From NCBI GenBank assembly GCA_943788245.1, contig CALSPN010000003.1, positions 59,478 through 123,477 of the forward strand: a DNA stretch of 64,000 bases, given 5' to 3'. Below are positions 16,726 to 25,695 of this stretch, piece by piece. The notes beneath the pieces were generated by a model, which searched no databases, had not been told where the DNA came from, and worked only from the letters and a program-made list of their open reading frames with translations. A program made the translations under genes and the position numbers. This DNA is from an uncultured Verrucomicrobiae bacterium. GTDB taxonomy: Bacteria > Verrucomicrobiota > Verrucomicrobiia > Limisphaerales > AAA164-E04. Each line of letters begins with the position of its first letter. Position 1 is the stretch's first letter.

Positions 16726-19700
16726 ATGATTAAGGTCATGAATCGGTGTTTTGGAATTTTCTTTTTTTGTTTTTGCCTGCTTGTTGGAGGGCAGGAACAC
16801 CCCGGAAGTCTGCCTGCATTTGCTGAAGGTGAGCGATTATTTGCTGAAGGTTCCTATCAACTTGCTCTCAAGGCCTATAATTCGCTTTCACCCAATGAAG
16901 GGGCTGAGGAAGTTTCGTTTTGGATCGATTATCGCCGTTTGGATTGCGAGTGGCGATCTATGGCAGGATCAAGGCGGATGGAGGGCAAGTTGTCGAATAA
17001 GATAGGAAATGCACTCGAACGGCTATTAGAGGATTTTGAATCATTGGATGTGGAAGTTGATTTCCCTCAAATGCAGGCAACCATGCACGAGTCTGCAGGC
17101 GATTTCTGGTGGAGGACCCGACAAAGGGGTTATTGGGCCAAGGCCTGGAAACACTATGAAAAAGCATTGAACCTTTGGGCTTCCTCCTCTGACGTGCATC
17201 TTGCGCGGGAGCGCTATCTTGCCATCGTGTGGAAAGCGACCTACTCCTCAGGTGGGAGTTATCAGTTCTCGTCAGCGTTTCAAGGAAATGCAATACCAGT
17301 CAACGTCTTTGAGAGTGCCGTAAAAATTGCGAGTGCTTCCGAAGATAAATCCCATGCCAATTTTCTCTTGGCCGTTGCACTTCAAAATCGACTGAATCAG
17401 TCTCCTTACATGCATGAGAGAGTCACACGTGCATTTGAAAAAGCCATTTCAGGGCAAACGAAACATGATTGGATGGGGAATGCGCTGGCTCAATATGGCA
17501 ATTGGCTGGCAAGCAGTGGAAAACCTGTCAAAGAGACAGATGGCACTTGGGGGTTTCGTCCCGACTATCCCGCGGCCGTCAAGATTTGGCGTCGTTTTAT
17601 CAGTCTCTATGATCGTGAGGAATCGCGCCATTATCGACAAATTGAGTCACGACTAAAAGATACCACCAGCCAAGAACTTGACGTGATCGTTGGTCATGCC
17701 TTCGTTCCAGGATCCAAAATTCGTTTCAACACGAGATGGCGCAACATTCCCCGTTACGAGTTGAAATTATTCAAATTAGATCTGGGTTCAAACCTTCATA
17801 TGGATGAAGGCGGGCATCATCCCTCAGAGTGGATCAAAACAATAAAGACTCGAAAGCTTGAATCGGTTTACAGCAAAATATTCGAGACCGGAGACAAGGG
17901 GAACCATGAACGTGGATCGCAAGAAATTGTATTGGACTCGACACCCCAAGACGGAGCTTACCTCGCGGTTGGCTTGGTCGATGGTAAGGAACAAGGTCGT
18001 GAGTTTGTATTGATCAGTCGCCTCACTGTGATGGCGCAGGCATCGAGCAATCGCATGCTTGTATGGATCTGTGACTCTGTGGATGGACATCCTTTGCCCG
18101 GTGCAGAGGTAAGGCTCTGGCAGCGTGTAAGGTCAGGAAAGCAATGGCGTTGGAGTAATTTCAAGCGCAAAGCCAATGATGAAGGTTTGGTTGTGTTCGA
18201 AGATATGGGGGATTTTTCATCCATGGAATGGTTGGCAACCGCTCGTCATGAAGAGCAGCAAAATCTCTCGTTTTTTTCCAATCCTCGAAGTAATGCCTAC
18301 ATACAACCCTGGAAAATTTATGCATTTTCAGATCGACCTGCTTATCGGCCTGAAGATGAGATTCGCTGGAAAGTGATCATCAGAAAACAATCGGCACAAG
18401 GGTATGCCACTCCCGCCTCAAAAAAAGTTAAAATCAAGATACGTGACCCGAAAGGCAGTGTGGTGATGGAGGATGATGTAGCCTTGAATTCCTTTGGCAC
18501 TGCGGCAGGTCTCTGGCAACCCGCTTTAGATTCTCCTCTGGGGATCTATTACATCGAATGCACTGATGCGGATGATAAGCTCATTGGGAAGGCTCAATTG
18601 TTTCGCCTGGAAGAATACAAACGCCCGGAAATGAAACTTTCGATCGATCCACCCACACAAGAAGGGGATCGAATCCAGCCTCCCAGACCTGGAGGTAAGA
18701 TTGTGCTGAAAGCTCATGCCGAATATTACTTTGGTGGTTTTGTTGCTGGTGCTGATGCTGAAGTCAGGGTCTATCGAAAGCCTTTTGATTTTAAGTTCCC
18801 TCGCCCCAAACCTTATTCCTGGTTATCTGATTCGGAACCACAACGTTTTTCATCCCGCCAATTTTCATCAGAAATATTGGCACATGAATTCAAGCTCAAG
18901 ACCGATGCTGCCGGGAACTTGTCAATTGAGTTTGATGCAGAGCCGGATTTATCGACCGATATGAGCTATCGAGTCGAGGTGCGGGTCACAGATGCCTCGA
19001 GGCGAGAAATCATCGAGGAACGTGTGGTGAGGGTCTCCAGGCAAGGGCACTTCGCATCGATTGAGGCAGATCATCGGCTCGTTCGGTCCGGCGAAAAATT
19101 AAGTTTTGATGTGCGCGTGATGGATGTCAACGAGCAACCAGTGAAGTTGGAAGGGCAGGTCAAAGTGTTGCAAAAGATATGGAATGAAGTGTGGTGGACG
19201 CCTGAGGGTATAGAAATTCAGGGGGCCCCTTTACTTGAAATCATGGAGCGGCATGCGGTTTTTCCCCCTCCCCCTGAGCGATCTGATCAACGGCCTTGGC
19301 GATTCAAGAAACGAGGATACCAAGAGAAGGTGATTCACGAGCAAACTTTGCGAACAGATGTTGAAGGTCATGCTAAAATGACATTTACCCCGGACACTCA
19401 AGGATACTATACGGTGGTCTGGATCAGTCGTGATGATCGAGAGGGAGAGCTGAAGGTGCCTGGAAATGAGGTGCGTTCTGAAAAAGAATTCTGGGTGAGT
19501 AATCCGGATGCCAAAGGGTTGGGGTATCATTCCAGCGGCGTGGAAATTATTGTCGATAAAGACACCTTTCAATCAGGTCAAACGACTCCCGTCATGATCA
19601 GTGTGCCAGCTAGTGATCGCTGGGTGCTCCTGACCATTGGATCGAATCGGATGATTGAGCACCGGGTGGTTCATGTTGAAGGTACGGTGCGCATGGTCCC

Positions 19701-22700
19701 GATTGATATCAGTCCTGCTCACATTCCCAATTTTTATATTCAGGCGATGATGGTGAGTGATCATGAAATACACATGGACACGGAACGTATAACGGTGCCT
19801 CCGGTGCAGGAATTTTTGAATGTCGAGGTGGTCGCCGATAAGCCGCAGTATGGCCCCGGAGAGAGAGTCGGTTTAAAAGTCAAAGTAACCAATCACTCAG
19901 GTGAACCCGTCGAAGGGGAGGTTGCGGTTGCGGTTTATGACGAATCCATCACCTATATTCAGCAAAACCTGGCCGGCGATCCTCGTGAAGTGTTTTACGG
20001 AGATACCAGACCGTTGATAGCTCATCAGGGTGGGCACTGGCGGTCTTTTCAGAAGTTGGTCGAGCTTGAGGATGGAGCGATCGTTACAGAATCCCAGTAT
20101 CGATCTTGGCTCGAGTTGGGCATCGATCCTCAGCGATACAATGAGGAAGTTTCATTTTTCCAGCAGCGACTTCAAATTTTTGACAGGCGAGCAAGCGGAG
20201 TTGAACCTCTCACAAGAAGGTCTTCTAGGCTTCTTGGCGAGAGTGAAAGGCTGGTGGATGAGACGGCTCCAAGCTCAATGAGGATGCGCAAAACGACGGC
20301 CTACGGAGCCGATTCACTGGGTGCTCAAGCCGACATGGCAGTAGATGCTGAGTTCGCTGGCAGCGCAGAGGCAGCAGTGGTTGTGCGTCATGATTTCGAT
20401 GCAACAGCCTTTTGGGAATCATCTCTTCTTACCGACATGAATGGTCAAGGGCTGGCCAGTTTTGAATTGCCGGATTCCTTGACGAGCTGGAAAATTGAAG
20501 CCCGTGTCATTAACAAGAATACCAAGGTAGGCAGCGGCTCAGCGAGTTTTGAGACGCGGCGTCCATTCTTGATTCGTCTGCAGACACCAAGATTTTTGAT
20601 GATGGGCGATAAGGTGGTTCTTTCAGCAATCGTTAACAATCAAACAGACGCACCTGTTCGAGCGCAGGTATCGATTGCTTCCGATCAGCTCCACTGGCAT
20701 GCGTCCAGCGATCTCAAGCAAACGGTTAATATCCCAGCGTATGGTGAACATCGCATTGATTGGGCCAATGTCATGGCCCTCCGTCCTGGGGAGATCAAGC
20801 TCAAGGCTGTTGTCCTGACTCCAGATGATTCCGACGCGGTTGAGGTGAGACTGAATGCATTTGAACGTGGATTGGAGCAATTCCTTGCCTGGTCTGGTAA
20901 GTCACATCAAAAGGAAATCACCATCCCCGTTGAATTTCCCGAACAGCGTAAAGTTGGAACAACACAATTAACGGTTCAGGTTACTCCAAGTCTGGCTGTA
21001 ACCATGTTGGACGCGCTGCCCTACTTGATCGACTATCCTTACGGGTGCACCGAACAAACCATGAGTCGCTTTCTGCCTGCTGCGATTGTAAAGCGAACAC
21101 TGCAAGAACTTGGGCTTTCGACAGAGGCTCTGCAACCAGGTAAGTTCGGCGCAGTCGACCCATCCCTTGTCGAATCTACTCATCGGACCGGATCTGAAGC
21201 ATTAAGCGAAACTGAAAATGTCACTCAGAAAGGTATCAGGCGCTTGAGCGATATGCAGCATGCAGATGGTGGATGGGGGTGGTGGCAAGACGGTTCATCG
21301 GATCCATTCATGTCGGCGTATGTTGTCTGGGGATTAAGTCTGTCGCGGGAGGCGGGCGTGGCATTTGATGCAGCGATATCGAAAAGAGGGAGCAGTTACC
21401 TGGCGTCTACCTTGGTCGATTACGAAAATCAATTGGACCTGCAATCATGGATGTTACATGCCCTGCATGTTTCGGGCGTCGAAGCATTGAATGAAAAACA
21501 AACCAAAGCAGTCCATGTTGCCTGGGAAAACTTGTGGTTGCGCCGTGATGCATTGAATGCCTACGGTCGATCCTTGCTTGCTTTGAGCGCGCATCATGCG
21601 GGTAAAGCTGATGCCGCTTTGACACTGGTTCGTAATCTTGAAAATGGAGTCATTCGAACTGCTGCTTCCACACCATCGCGGTTACAGCCAGGAACCTTGT
21701 CCGGTAGCGCACCTGCGACGGCTCATTGGGGGGAAGATGGGATTTATTACCGCTGGTCCGAAGGAGGCGTCGAAGCAACCTCGACCGCCCTCAGGGCCTT
21801 GTTGGCCATCGACCCTGATCATGCCCTGATCGAACCAGTGGTTCGATGGTTGATCAACCATCGCCGCGGGGCTCATTGGTCCAATACGCGGGATACGTCG
21901 ATGGCTATTTTGGCGTTTACCGATTATCTGAAAGTGAGTGGTGAACTGGATGCGGTATTGCAATATGAGATTCATGCAGGTCAAAAACTAGTCGCCACTG
22001 AGCGGGTGACGAAGCAGAACCTTTTGAAGGCACCCAGTCGATTTATCATTCCTCATGCCTTGATTGAAGATACCACTGACATTCGAATTATCAGGACAGG
22101 CGGGAAGTCTGCGTTTTATTACAGTGTCGAGGCCGAATGGTATAGTCTTGAAGACCCCATTCCTGCCGCAGGCAATGAACTTTTTGTTCGCAGAGATTAC
22201 TTCCTCTTGAAAGAAGTTCCGACACTGCTCAAAGGAACTGTGCTCCAACGCACGCCCATCCATGAAGGTGCTGCGCTGCAAAGTGGTGATCGAGTGGAAG
22301 TCGTGCTGACGCTCGAGTCCAGAAATCGCTATGAATATTTATTGTTTGAAGATTTAAAGCCAGCAGGATTGGAATCTGTTGAAGTTCGTAGCGGTGGGCG
22401 TGCGTATGCCCGGCAATTGTCGCAAAAAAGTATTGAACGTCTGGAGGCTGAGGGAATCCCTTCAGTGAATCCTGCTGGGGCGTGGCGTTTTACCGGAAAG
22501 ACTCGTTTCATTCATCAGGAATGGAGAGATCGCAGGATTGCCTTGTTCCTGGATGAACTCCCCGAAGGTGTTTGGGAAATCCGTTATATCATGAGGGCGG
22601 AAGTTCCCGGGAAATTCAGTGCGATGCCTGCGGTGGGACATGCCATGTACATTCCTGAAATCCGTGGGAATAGTCGTGAAAACAAAGTGGAGGTTCTGGA

Positions 22701-22719
22701 TCGTTCAGAGTTTCAATGA
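16726..22719 (+). CDS. Bacterial alpha-2-macroglobulin with thioester motif
   Basis: A 1997-residue exported protein of the A2M family, whose members trap proteases in or on the envelope. After a signal peptide ending near residue 25 comes a helical TPR-like region (to about 310), then MG domains with the MG2 motif 'KIYAFSDRPAYRPEDE'. The A2M domain proper starts near 1225 ('FWESSLLTDMNGQG...LPDSLTSWKI'). The thioester motif 'GCTEQ' with Cys1441 and Gln1444 is intact and is followed by the alpha-toroid with 'GGWGWWQDG'. A C-terminal MG10-like domain ends the protein. Unlike the enterobacterial yfhM-pbpC arrangement, no penicillin-binding protein lies beside it. ATG 16738 is an alternative start with an AAGG nearby. 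The product may be periplasmic and defensive, but no lipobox is seen. Confidence 0.88.
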   Translation: MIKVMNRCFGIFFFCFCLLVGGQEHPGSLPAFAEGERLFAEGSYQLALKAYNSLSPNEGAEEVSFWIDYRRLDCEWRSMAGSRRMEGKLSNKIGNALERLLEDFESLDVEVDFPQMQATMHESAGDFWWRTRQRGYWAKAWKHYEKALNLWASSSDVHLARERYLAIVWKATYSSGGSYQFSSAFQGNAIPVNVFESAVKIASASEDKSHANFLLAVALQNRLNQSPYMHERVTRAFEKAISGQTKHDWMGNALAQYGNWLASSGKPVKETDGTWGFRPDYPAAVKIWRRFISLYDREESRHYRQIESRLKDTTSQELDVIVGHAFVPGSKIRFNTRWRNIPRYELKLFKLDLGSNLHMDEGGHHPSEWIKTIKTRKLESVYSKIFETGDKGNHERGSQEIVLDSTPQDGAYLAVGLVDGKEQGREFVLISRLTVMAQASSNRMLVWICDSVDGHPLPGAEVRLWQRVRSGKQWRWSNFKRKANDEGLVVFEDMGDFSSMEWLATARHEEQQNLSFFSNPRSNAYIQPWKIYAFSDRPAYRPEDEIRWKVIIRKQSAQGYATPASKKVKIKIRDPKGSVVMEDDVALNSFGTAAGLWQPALDSPLGIYYIECTDADDKLIGKAQLFRLEEYKRPEMKLSIDPPTQEGDRIQPPRPGGKIVLKAHAEYYFGGFVAGADAEVRVYRKPFDFKFPRPKPYSWLSDSEPQRFSSRQFSSEILAHEFKLKTDAAGNLSIEFDAEPDLSTDMSYRVEVRVTDASRREIIEERVVRVSRQGHFASIEADHRLVRSGEKLSFDVRVMDVNEQPVKLEGQVKVLQKIWNEVWWTPEGIEIQGAPLLEIMERHAVFPPPPERSDQRPWRFKKRGYQEKVIHEQTLRTDVEGHAKMTFTPDTQGYYTVVWISRDDREGELKVPGNEVRSEKEFWVSNPDAKGLGYHSSGVEIIVDKDTFQSGQTTPVMISVPASDRWVLLTIGSNRMIEHRVVHVEGTVRMVPIDISPAHIPNFYIQAMMVSDHEIHMDTERITVPPVQEFLNVEVVADKPQYGPGERVGLKVKVTNHSGEPVEGEVAVAVYDESITYIQQNLAGDPREVFYGDTRPLIAHQGGHWRSFQKLVELEDGAIVTESQYRSWLELGIDPQRYNEEVSFFQQRLQIFDRRASGVEPLTRRSSRLLGESERLVDETAPSSMRMRKTTAYGADSLGAQADMAVDAEFAGSAEAAVVVRHDFDATAFWESSLLTDMNGQGLASFELPDSLTSWKIEARVINKNTKVGSGSASFETRRPFLIRLQTPRFLMMGDKVVLSAIVNNQTDAPVRAQVSIASDQLHWHASSDLKQTVNIPAYGEHRIDWANVMALRPGEIKLKAVVLTPDDSDAVEVRLNAFERGLEQFLAWSGKSHQKEITIPVEFPEQRKVGTTQLTVQVTPSLAVTMLDALPYLIDYPYGCTEQTMSRFLPAAIVKRTLQELGLSTEALQPGKFGAVDPSLVESTHRTGSEALSETENVTQKGIRRLSDMQHADGGWGWWQDGSSDPFMSAYVVWGLSLSREAGVAFDAAISKRGSSYLASTLVDYENQLDLQSWMLHALHVSGVEALNEKQTKAVHVAWENLWLRRDALNAYGRSLLALSAHHAGKADAALTLVRNLENGVIRTAASTPSRLQPGTLSGSAPATAHWGEDGIYYRWSEGGVEATSTALRALLAIDPDHALIEPVVRWLINHRRGAHWSNTRDTSMAILAFTDYLKVSGELDAVLQYEIHAGQKLVATERVTKQNLLKAPSRFIIPHALIEDTTDIRIIRTGGKSAFYYSVEAEWYSLEDPIPAAGNELFVRRDYFLLKEVPTLLKGTVLQRTPIHEGAALQSGDRVEVVLTLESRNRYEYLLFEDLKPAGLESVEVRSGGRAYARQLSQKSIERLEAEGIPSVNPAGAWRFTGKTRFIHQEWRDRRIALFLDELPEGVWEIRYIMRAEVPGKFSAMPAVGHAMYIPEIRGNSRENKVEVLDRSEFQ

Positions 22720-22889
22720 AAATTGATCTCAGGTCTTATCGGTGGTCTATTGCAGGATGTCCCAATCGTCGCTTCACCAAATGACCCAGACGCAGCATCG
22801 TAAGATCTGGCAGAATCATAGGAAACGCCACACGGGCGCACCAATAAAACCCGGGTGTCATGTGGACAATATGTCTTATTCCCTCGTAA

Positions 22890-23787
22890 TCATTTGTTCC
22901 ACCCTGCGCGAATTTGTTCAGGAGTTTTCTCTGACTCCCTGAGCGCTCGAAGGCTGAGGGATTGGTGACGTTTGGCGAGTCGTTGCCCTTTTTCATCCAG
23001 CACCAAAGGGCAGTGGTAAAAGGAAGGCGGTTCCCATTCTAGTGCCTCATACAACAACAACTGGCGTGCTGTGGAAATAATGAGATCCTCACCTCTCACG
23101 ACCTCGCTGATGTTCATTAAATGGTCGTCAACCGTCACAGCGAGTTGGTAGGAGGGGATACTATCTGCCCGCCATACTACGAAATCACCGAAATGTTTTT
23201 CTGCCTTGAATTCGCACATGCCAAGCCGGCCGTCTTGGAAGCAAATACTTATTCCCTCAGGTACTTTGAACCTCCAGCAGTATTGATTGCGAGAAGAAGG
23301 ATTTTTTTTTCTGATCATGGTTGCTGCGACATGTGCCCGGGTAAATGAGTTCATCTTCAGCCGCATGAGGGGCTCTTGCTGCTTGTTCAATATCTTTGCG
23401 TGAACAGTGGCATCTATACACGTGCCCCTTTTCGATCAGTGTCTCAAGAGTGGATCGGTAAATGTCCGTTCTCTTGCTTTGATAATAAGGGGCATGCTGC
23501 CCAACTTTATCCGGTCCTTCATGCCAATCGAAACCGAACCAGATCAGGTCTTCGATGCATCCCTCCACAAACTCAGGTTTACATCTGGGCAGATCAAGGT
23601 CTTCAATGCGCAGGATCAAACGACCTTCGGCAGCTATTACTCTTTCGCGGGCCGTCCAAAATGTTTTTGCATGCCCTTCATGCAGGCGGCCTGTGGGGGT
23701 GGGGGCAATCCTTCCGCGATATGAATTCGTGGCTGCGTTTTTCACCGGGGATTTCAGAAAGGTGCTGTTGGGTTTCCCTGCAACCAT
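22890..23787 (-). CDS. gluQ: Glutamyl-Q tRNA(Asp) synthetase, frameshift at a nine-base homopolymer
   Basis: Attaches Glu to the queuosine base of tRNA(Asp). The product is a truncated GluRS-like catalytic core: 'RIAPTPTGRLHEGHAKTF' holds the HIGH-like motif, a Cys cluster ('CHCSRKD' and 'YPGTC') would bind zinc, and 'KGQRLAKRH' stands for KMSKS; there is no anticodon-binding domain. The reading frame from ATG 23787 leaves the conserved frame at a run of nine T (plus strand, 23302-23310); with eight the protein continues 'NPSSRNQYCWRFKVP' and ends at 22890, giving about 298 residues, the family norm. The start overlaps the end of the RmlD-like gene by 34 bases. Confidence 0.88.
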
Positions 23788-24602
23788 TGGCTGAAGCGAG
23801 GGAGTGGAAAGCTTAAATTAGTTTGAAGTTTCTCGCAGCAAAGAGAAGTATCTGCTGCTCTTGGAGGCCCTTTGTAATCGTTCAGGGAACCGGCAAGGAT
23901 CTGATCTCTGCCTTCCTGCCAGTGATCAGCCAGTAATCGGCCAATGTTGAATCTGGACAAACGTTCCGCCCCAGCAAGGTGCAGTATGCCTGTCAGGTTC
24001 TGGTTCAGGATTTCCCATAGAGCGCGAGCGGTTTCTTTGGCAGAGATCGGACTTCGATATTCATCGGTGAACAAGGTCATCTTCTTTCCGGCTCTGATGG
24101 TTTGTTGCAGATGTTCATTGAATCCCCGGTTGCGGGTGGGGGACTTTCCTCCATTGAGCGAAGTGCGTATGATGGTGTGTCGACTGTTTTTCATCACATG
24201 CATTTCCGCCTCAGCCTTGGTCTCTCCGTATTTACTTAACGGATTGGGTGAATCGGATTCAACATAGGCTCCTTTTTTGCCATCAAACACTAAGTCCGAA
24301 GAAATAAAGACAAAGGGAATCGATTCAGCAAAAGATGAAAGGATTTGAGTGGTTTCGACATTGGTCCTTTGTGCCAATTGAGGATGTTCCTGACAAAAGG
24401 GATTACTGCTGATAGCGGCGCAATGAATGATCGCGTCTGGGTTTTCCGCGCGAAATCGGTTCTCAACCACTGACTGATCCAGTAAATCCAGATCCTGACG
24501 GGTTAATCCAATCGGGCTGTAACCAGTGGGGGCCGTTTGCACGACGTAGTTGCCGATGAGACCTCCGGCTCCGGTGACCCATACACGCTTAGAGGCTTTC
24601 AT
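23754..24602 (-). CDS. RmlD-like NAD(P)-dependent sugar-nucleotide reductase/epimerase
   Basis: A short-chain dehydrogenase/reductase of the extended type, related to dTDP-4-dehydrorhamnose reductase. The Rossmann motif 'GAGGLIGNYV' is near the N-terminus, and the active-site 'YGETKAEAE' supplies Tyr and Lys with a Ser-containing 'ISSDLVFDG' strand before it. Length, 282 residues, fits RmlD. No rmlA, rmlB or rmlC is nearby, so the substrate is unproven. ATG 24602 overlaps the kinase stop by 14 bases; a TTG six codons upstream is also open. It is probably co-translated with the kinase before it and gluQ after it. Confidence 0.85.
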   Translation of the reverse strand: MKASKRVWVTGAGGLIGNYVVQTAPTGYSPIGLTRQDLDLLDQSVVENRFRAENPDAIIHCAAISSNPFCQEHPQLAQRTNVETTQILSSFAESIPFVFISSDLVFDGKKGAYVESDSPNPLSKYGETKAEAEMHVMKNSRHTIIRTSLNGGKSPTRNRGFNEHLQQTIRAGKKMTLFTDEYRSPISAKETARALWEILNQNLTGILHLAGAERLSRFNIGRLLADHWQEGRDQILAGSLNDYKGPPRAADTSLCCEKLQTNLSFPLPRFSQWLQGNPTAPF

Positions 24603-25551
24603 AAGATGGAGAGGGGTCAATGTTGCCTTTCAAACTACGAATAAATTTCCCCAGTGTTTCGTTTGTTGGGCCGTATCCATGACGGTAAATATGATATTCG
24701 AGATCATGGAGCAGTGACTCAGCCGATACGTAACGCTTGGTGATGTTTCTTTGCAGTAGCTTTTGCAGGATGTCGTTCAGTTCATCGGTAATGATCGTTG
24801 ATTCCTTATGGAAATCGGGAATGGGTTTTTTCAGTATGTTTTGCCTGGAATCCGCGGCATTCTCTCCTGTAAAAGGGTTGCGCCCGAGCAGTAGACAAGC
24901 CAGTACGATTCCTGTTGAAAATAGATCTGATCGCGCATCGGTTTTCTCAAACCCGGCTTGTTCTGGGCTCATGAAATCAGCTTTGCCAGCGGCCACCTCG
25001 CCCTCCCTGTCGATTAAATAACCTCCAGCTTTCGCAATTCCGAAGTCTGTTAGCTTAACATCTCCCTCGTAGGCAACCATGACATTCTTCAAACTGACAT
25101 CGCGGTGCACAAGATCTAAGGGTGTCCCATCCGAACTTGCCTTTTGGTGCGCGTAAGCAAGTCCCCTCGCAATTCGGCTAGCGATAAAGACTGCCAATTC
25201 AGGTGGGAGAGAGCGACCGTTTGCATCGATTAATTGAAGAAACTGATCCAGATTCATTCCACGGATATATTCCATGGCGATGTAACATTTATCGTTGGCC
25301 TCTCCTAAATGATAAGTCTGGACGATGTTGGTATGTATCAAATTGGCAACTAGTTTTGCTTCTCCAATGAAATTCTTGAGAAACATGGGCTGATCAAGAA
25401 ACCCTTCCTTGATGAGTTTGATAGCAACTGTTTTTGTGAAATCACGGGCTCCATATTGTCGTGCCTCATAGACGACCCCCATACCGCCTTCAGCGATTTT
25501 GCGGATTAATTCATAGCGGAAAGAGTCATGAATGGTGATGTTATCCTTCAT
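24589..25551 (-). CDS. Soluble Ser/Thr protein kinase
   Basis: A Hanks-type eukaryotic-like kinase of 320 residues. The Gly-rich loop is 'IAEGGMGVVYEA', the ATP-binding Lys is in 'VAIKLIK', the catalytic loop is 'HRDVSLKN' and the metal-binding triplet is in 'LTDFGIAKAG'; 'SPEQAG' marks the activation segment end. There is no transmembrane segment and no PASTA, forkhead or TPR domain; the C-terminal 40 residues are a short polar tail. TTG 25560 is open too, but ATG 25551 is preferred. The target may lie in the same run (RmlD-like enzyme or GluQ), but this is only positional inference. Confidence 0.9.
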   Translation of the reverse strand: MKDNITIHDSFRYELIRKIAEGGMGVVYEARQYGARDFTKTVAIKLIKEGFLDQPMFLKNFIGEAKLVANLIHTNIVQTYHLGEANDKCYIAMEYIRGMNLDQFLQLIDANGRSLPPELAVFIASRIARGLAYAHQKASSDGTPLDLVHRDVSLKNVMVAYEGDVKLTDFGIAKAGGYLIDREGEVAAGKADFMSPEQAGFEKTDARSDLFSTGIVLACLLLGRNPFTGENAADSRQNILKKPIPDFHKESTIITDELNDILQKLLQRNITKRYVSAESLLHDLEYHIYRHGYGPTNETLGKFIRSLKGNIDPSPSYESL

Positions 25552-25695
25552 ATGGGCCAATTTTCATCAGTTAGGAAAAGCATGATTTAGTGTGTTGAAG
25601 TTGCTCGGTCAAACTATCAGCTGGCTCTCAATGTTCATCAGTCGATGGAAACCGATCCTCAGAAACTGGAGTGAATGCACCCCACAAAGGAAGGA

